A program made the translations under genes and the position numbers. Below the pieces are notes generated by a model. The model had not been told where the DNA came from, searched no databases, and saw nothing but the letters and a program-made list of their open reading frames with translations. Below are positions 13,900-17,454 of a stretch of 17,454 nt of DNA, in pieces (the first letter of the stretch is position 1; each line of letters begins with the position of its first letter). Source of the DNA: Bacillota bacterium (GTDB lineage Bacteria > Bacillota > Bacilli > Alicyclobacillales > SLC66); assembly GCA_021821225.1 (NCBI GenBank), contig JAKACR010000028.1:1-17454 (forward strand). Reading direction: 5' to 3'.

Positions 13900-15423
13900 C
13901 TAGGAATTCATGCCGGAATTCAGCAGCCTGTCCGCACTCTCGATTCCGGAGGCGCGCATGACGATTCCGAGAAACACCAGCGCGTCGCGGTCGCTCCGGT
14001 CGATGGAAAGCGCCGCCGCCAGACAGCGCAACGAGCGGCGCCAGCGGCCCTGATGGGCGAAAAGGCGCGCAAGTTCGGTCAGACCATGCACTTTTGACCT
14101 ATCGTCTCCCAGATCCATCACCCTGCGCAGATAGGCGACCGCCTGGCGCGCCTCCCCGCGCAGGGCTGCGACGCGCGCCAGTCCGGATAGAGGAAGAAGA
14201 GGGTGCGAGGACTGTTTTAACAGCGACTGGAACAACCGTTCCGCTTCCTCCAGCCGTCCGTCAAGGCACAGCGCATAGCCCAGTTGGCCGAGCCGCTCCT
14301 TGTTATGCGGTTCCAGACAGACGGCCTTCTTGAGCAATCCGACTGCCTGGGTGTGTTCTTTCCGTTCCAGGGCTATCCAGGCAAGACCCGCCATGGCTCT
14401 GGTGTCTGTCGCGCGGATGGTCAGCGCGCGCCTGTACAGCCCGTCCGCTTCATCAAACTGTCCGCTGTAGCGCAGGACGTACGCCGTTTCACACAGGATA
14501 TCCGGCGCATGGGGCGACAGGATCAGGGCTTGTCTGTACGCTTTTATCGCCACGGCCGTCCTGGCCGCCTCAAATTGGGCGGCTCCATACACTCTCCATG
14601 CCTGCGAATCCGCCGGGGACAATTCGATCGCGCGCCGGGCGTGCTCCGCCGCCCGCCGATGATCCCCGAGCGCGTAGAAACAGAGCGCCGCGTTGAATTG
14701 CGCGTCGCTGTAGTCGGGGCGCGCCTGCAAGACGCGCAACAGCTCTTTTGCGGCTTCGAGGAACCTTCCTCCGGCGACGTGGATCTGCGCCTTGGCCTCG
14801 TGCGCCGCGGTGATCAACAGTTCATCGTCCGTCGACCATTCCACCAGGGAGAGTTGCCGTTCGGCCTCTTTTTCTTCACCACCGGACAGATGGCAGAGCG
14901 CGAGGTACAGACGCGCGACGGTCAGTTGCGGATCGAGTTCGAGAATGCGCGCAAACGCCCGTTTTGACTCGTCGAACATGAACAGGTCAAAATAGCCGAT
15001 GCCTTTGCGAAAGAGTCGCAATCCATCCGCCGTATCGAGCAAAGACGCCGGACCGTCCGGCCAGCCGGCCGGCGGGCGGCCGGCCGCCTCCGCCAAACCG
15101 CTCCAGGGGACGAAGGCCGTCTGTCCGCCGCCGTCCGTTGCCGGAGCGACGGCCAGATTCTCATTTTTGTGTGCGGCTTCAGGTGAAAGAGGCGAAGGAT
15201 CGGCGTCCGCGGCGCTGTATTTTTCTGTAAGATCTGAAACCCGGTCCTCGAACGCGATCCATAAATCGAGAAACTGGCTTCCCATCTTCCGCAGGGCGCC
15301 CAGTTCCTCACACAGGTACCGCCGCTGCTGTTCGTCCGCGTATTCCAGTTGGCCGGCTATTCGTTCCACGGCAAAATACAGCCGCTCGAATTGCTGTTGA
15401 AAAAGCATGTCCGACACCGCCAC
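13900..15423 (-). CDS. Cytoplasmic tetratricopeptide-repeat protein
   Basis: A 507-residue TPR protein with no signal peptide or membrane helix. Residues 1-70 are predicted helical (possible coiled coil). Residues about 71-130 form a Pro/Gly/Ala-rich linker. From about 134 to 495 there are ten or eleven TPR units of about 34 residues with the usual spacing, for example YSDAQFNAALCFYALGD and TRAMAGLAWIALERKEHTQA. TPR arrays bind partner proteins; the partner is unknown. No catalytic domain is visible. The GTG at 15423 has AAGGGA 5 nt upstream (15435-15430); an ATG at 15408 is an alternative. It sits 67 nt after panC, where B. subtilis has panD. Confidence 0.85.
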   Translation of the reverse strand: MAVSDMLFQQQFERLYFAVERIAGQLEYADEQQRRYLCEELGALRKMGSQFLDLWIAFEDRVSDLTEKYSAADADPSPLSPEAAHKNENLAVAPATDGGGQTAFVPWSGLAEAAGRPPAGWPDGPASLLDTADGLRLFRKGIGYFDLFMFDESKRAFARILELDPQLTVARLYLALCHLSGGEEKEAERQLSLVEWSTDDELLITAAHEAKAQIHVAGGRFLEAAKELLRVLQARPDYSDAQFNAALCFYALGDHRRAAEHARRAIELSPADSQAWRVYGAAQFEAARTAVAIKAYRQALILSPHAPDILCETAYVLRYSGQFDEADGLYRRALTIRATDTRAMAGLAWIALERKEHTQAVGLLKKAVCLEPHNKERLGQLGYALCLDGRLEEAERLFQSLLKQSSHPLLPLSGLARVAALRGEARQAVAYLRRVMDLGDDRSKVHGLTELARLFAHQGRWRRSLRCLAAALSIDRSDRDALVFLGIVMRASGIESADRLLNSGMNS

Positions 15424-15490
15424 GATTTTCCCTTAGGCTTTCCTCCGGGCGGCCGTCCTATGCGCCATGATCTGTCGCAGACCCATCCGT

Positions 15491-16348
15491 TTACGACAAT
15501 TCCACGTTGTCGATCAACCGGGTTCCGCCGACAAACGCGGCCACGGCGCACAGCGTCGTCTTGCCGCGTTCGACCGTTTCCACAGGCTGCAATGTCTCTC
15601 CGTCGACAAACGACAGGTAATCCAGGCGCAACAGCGGTTCTCCCTGCAGCATCCGCAGCGCCGTCGCCCGCAAAACGGCCGTTTTGCGTTCGCCGCGCGA
15701 TACTTCGTCTGCCACGTGCGCCAGCGTGCGCCCCAGGATGGGAGCCGCCGCCCGCTGCGCGGCGGACAGGTACACATTGCGCGAGCTCTTGGCCAGACCA
15801 TCCGGTTCCCGCACGGTCTCGACAGGCACAATTTCCAGCGGAAATTGCAAATCCTGCGCCATCCGCCGCACGATTCTCCACTGCTGCGCGTCTTTCTTGC
15901 CAAAATACGCGCGCTGTGGCCGAACGAGATGAAACAGCGTGGAAAGTACGGTGCACACGCCGTCAAAGTGGCCCGGACGGGAGGCGCCGCACAGATGGTC
16001 GCCCAGCAGCGCGACGTGGACCCTGCTCACCACGCCGTCTGGACCATAAAGGTCGTCCACGGCGGGCGCGAACAGCAGGTCGACCCCGTTTTGCCCGGCA
16101 AGCGCGGCATCGCGCTCCAGGTCGCGCGGATAGTTGGAAAAGTCCTCCTTGGGCCCGAACTGCAGTGGATTGACAAAAATCGACGCCACGACGTGTCCAC
16201 ACTCGCGCCGCGCCTGCTGCATGAGCCGGGCATGGCCGTCGTGCAGATAGCCCATGGTCGGCACAAAGCCGACAGGCTCCTTGTTTCCGGCCTCGTCCCG
16301 CGCACGCCGCAATGCTTTCAGTTCTTCCACGGTCGTGCAGACGATCAC
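15491..16348 (-). CDS. panC: Pantothenate synthetase (pantoate--beta-alanine ligase)
   Basis: Joins pantoate and beta-alanine with ATP to give pantothenate, the last step of vitamin B5 synthesis. The 285-residue product has the HIGH-like nucleotide site PTMGYLHDGH (30-39), SIFVNPLQFGPKEDFSNYPR (57-76, pantoate and beta-alanine contacts), RPGHFDGVCTV (124-134), YFGKKDAQQ (148-156) and the KMSKS-like AKSSRNVYLS (186-195). Length is normal. The GTG start overlaps the panB stop (GTGA), and its own ribosome site is weak, so it depends on coupling to panB. Confidence 0.96.
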   Translation of the reverse strand: MIVCTTVEELKALRRARDEAGNKEPVGFVPTMGYLHDGHARLMQQARRECGHVVASIFVNPLQFGPKEDFSNYPRDLERDAALAGQNGVDLLFAPAVDDLYGPDGVVSRVHVALLGDHLCGASRPGHFDGVCTVLSTLFHLVRPQRAYFGKKDAQQWRIVRRMAQDLQFPLEIVPVETVREPDGLAKSSRNVYLSAAQRAAAPILGRTLAHVADEVSRGERKTAVLRATALRMLQGEPLLRLDYLSFVDGETLQPVETVERGKTTLCAVAAFVGGTRLIDNVELS

Positions 16349-17187
16349 GGCGCATCGCCGCCCGGCGAGGCATCGGCGTCATAGCTGTACTCCGCCGTCG
16401 GAAAATCGCCCGACCGCACCTGTCCGGCGTATTCCCGCAAAGCGGCGACAGACAAATCCCGGATGGACGCGTATTGCTTCACGAACCTGGGCAGCCTGTC
16501 TTCCCGCATGCCCAGCGCGTCGTGGTACACCAGCACCTGCCCGGAACAGGCGGCGCCCGCGCCGATGCCGATGGTCGGGATGCGCAGGGCGCGCGTGATC
16601 CTGTTTGCCAGCATGGCGGGGATGCACTCCAGCACGAGCAGGAACGCGCCCGCCTCTTGCAGCGCCAGCGCGTCGTCCAGCAGCGTCTGCGCCGCGTCCG
16701 CCCCCCTCCCCTGCACGCGAAAGCCGCCGAATTGCAGCACGGACTGGGGCGTCAGGCCAATGTGGCCGCAAACGGGAATGCCGGCCTGCACCAGAGTGCG
16801 CACGCAATCCGCACGGACGCGGCCACCCTCCAGTTTGACAGCATCGGCGGACGCTTCGCGCATGAGCGCGGCCGCGTGTTCCAGCGCGCGATCCAGTGAG
16901 CCGTGATAGGTTGCAAACGGCAGATCGACGATCATCATCGTCTGCGCAGCGCCCCTTCTCACCGCGCGCGCATGGTGGATCATGTCGTGCAGCGTGACGG
17001 GAATGGTCGTGTCGTATCCGAGCATGACCATGCCGACCGTGTCGCCGACGAGGATCACGTCCACGCCCGCCGCTTCGACCGTCGCGGCCTGCGTAGCGTC
17101 ATAAGCGGTCATCATGACGATTTTTTCGTTCATCTCCCGCATGCGCAAGAGCGTTCGCGTGGTGCGTTTCTTTTCCGGCAATGCCAT
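16345..17187 (-). CDS. panB: 3-methyl-2-oxobutanoate hydroxymethyltransferase
   Basis: Transfers a hydroxymethyl group from 5,10-methylene-tetrahydrofolate to alpha-ketoisovalerate, giving ketopantoate; first dedicated step of pantothenate synthesis. The 280-residue TIM-barrel product has TAYDA (27-31), VGDTVGM (47-53, metal ligand D49), VDLPFATY (87-94, D88), AVKLEGG (116-122), CGHIGLTPQ (140-148), the catalytic E187 in LVLECIPA and TIGIGAG (205-211). The ATG at 17187 is preceded by AAAGGGG. It lies 66 nt after birA and overlaps panC by four bases. Confidence 0.97.
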   Translation of the reverse strand: MALPEKKRTTRTLLRMREMNEKIVMMTAYDATQAATVEAAGVDVILVGDTVGMVMLGYDTTIPVTLHDMIHHARAVRRGAAQTMMIVDLPFATYHGSLDRALEHAAALMREASADAVKLEGGRVRADCVRTLVQAGIPVCGHIGLTPQSVLQFGGFRVQGRGADAAQTLLDDALALQEAGAFLLVLECIPAMLANRITRALRIPTIGIGAGAACSGQVLVYHDALGMREDRLPRFVKQYASIRDLSVAALREYAGQVRSGDFPTAEYSYDADASPGGDAP

Positions 17188-17253
17188 CCGCCCCTTTGTA
17201 ACGGAGACATGGGGTCATCCGAAATTTTCATTCATTGCCGCGGTCCGCAGCAT

Positions 17254-17454
17254 TCAGAACAGCATCGTGCGCGTTCCGGACTCTACGATTTCACCGCTCG
17301 CCACTTCGCGCGATTCTCCTGTTCCCGTGATGATCTGCAGGGTTCCCCTGTCTGTCAGGGAACGCGCCATGCCTTCAATGACGCGATCTCCCTGGATGAT
17401 TTTCACGTAATTGCCCAATGTCGCGCAGTGATTCACCCACTCGTCGCGCCATAA
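17254..17454 (-). CDS. birA: Biotin--[acetyl-CoA-carboxylase] ligase, C-terminal end (partial)
   Basis: Only the last 66 residues lie in the window; the gene continues past the right edge. The fragment fits the SH3-like C-terminal domain of BirA: LWRDEW, then TLGNYVKIIQGDRVIEGMA and the closing REVASGEIV, much like the end of Bacillus BirA. Class (with or without an N-terminal repressor domain) cannot be seen. The position next to panB is the same as in B. subtilis, which supports the call. No T-run terminator follows, so panB may be read through from birA. Confidence 0.85.
   Translation of the reverse strand, partial: LWRDEWVNHCATLGNYVKIIQGDRVIEGMARSLTDRGTLQIITGTGESREVASGEIVESGTRTMLF

Overview
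The window looks like chromosomal DNA of a GC-rich, spore-former-like Firmicute, most likely a Bacilli member close to the Alicyclobacillaceae. This rests on the gene families (DnaD with a YxxxIxxxW motif, YpmA, YpmB, a BirA C-terminal domain of Bacillus type), on Shine-Dalgarno sites rich in AAGG/GGAGG, and on frequent GTG/TTG starts. No mobile element, tRNA, rRNA or CRISPR array is visible. This is a core metabolic and housekeeping region, with several less usual proteins embedded in it.

Left part, plus strand (1-3427): a sigma-A-type promoter drives zwf (glucose-6-phosphate dehydrogenase). It is followed with no gap by a cyclase/kynurenine-formamidase-family hydrolase. After two terminator-like hairpins comes a secreted, His/Lys/Arg-rich protein with a duplicated helical repeat.

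Right part, minus strand (3471-17454): fifteen genes all run right to left. In transcription order they are birA (C-terminal end only), panB, panC, a TPR protein, a secreted ComEC-like metallo-beta-lactamase-fold protein without metal ligands, mtnP-type nucleoside phosphorylase, mtaD-type deaminase, surE, ypmA, ypmB, a one-helix membrane protein, a short FtsH-like membrane AAA protease, dnaD, proB and proA. Many junctions overlap by 1-10 nt (panB/panC, mtnP/mtaD, ypmA/ypmB, membrane protein/ftsH, dnaD/proB, proB/proA), indicating coupled translation. The clearest breaks are 278 nt after ypmB and 222 nt after mtaD.

The order birA-panB-panC ... ypmA-ypmB ... dnaD follows the Bacillus subtilis backbone (birA-panBCD-dinG-ypmA-ypmB-aspB-asnS-dnaD). 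Here panD, dinG, aspB and asnS are missing, and other genes sit in their places. Functions covered are the pentose phosphate entry step and NADPH (zwf), pantothenate synthesis (panB, panC), biotin ligation (birA), methylthioadenosine salvage (mtaD and mtnP, apparently deamination first and phosphorolysis second), nucleotide hydrolysis (surE), replication restart (dnaD), membrane proteolysis (ftsH-like) and proline synthesis (proB, proA).

The points most worth a second look are the degenerate ComEC-like secreted protein, the phosphorylase with an Asn-Tyr-Gly specificity site and a C-terminal Cys-Ser-Cys, and the membrane protein/short FtsH pair placed directly ahead of dnaD. I see no complete, clearly new defence or mobile system.
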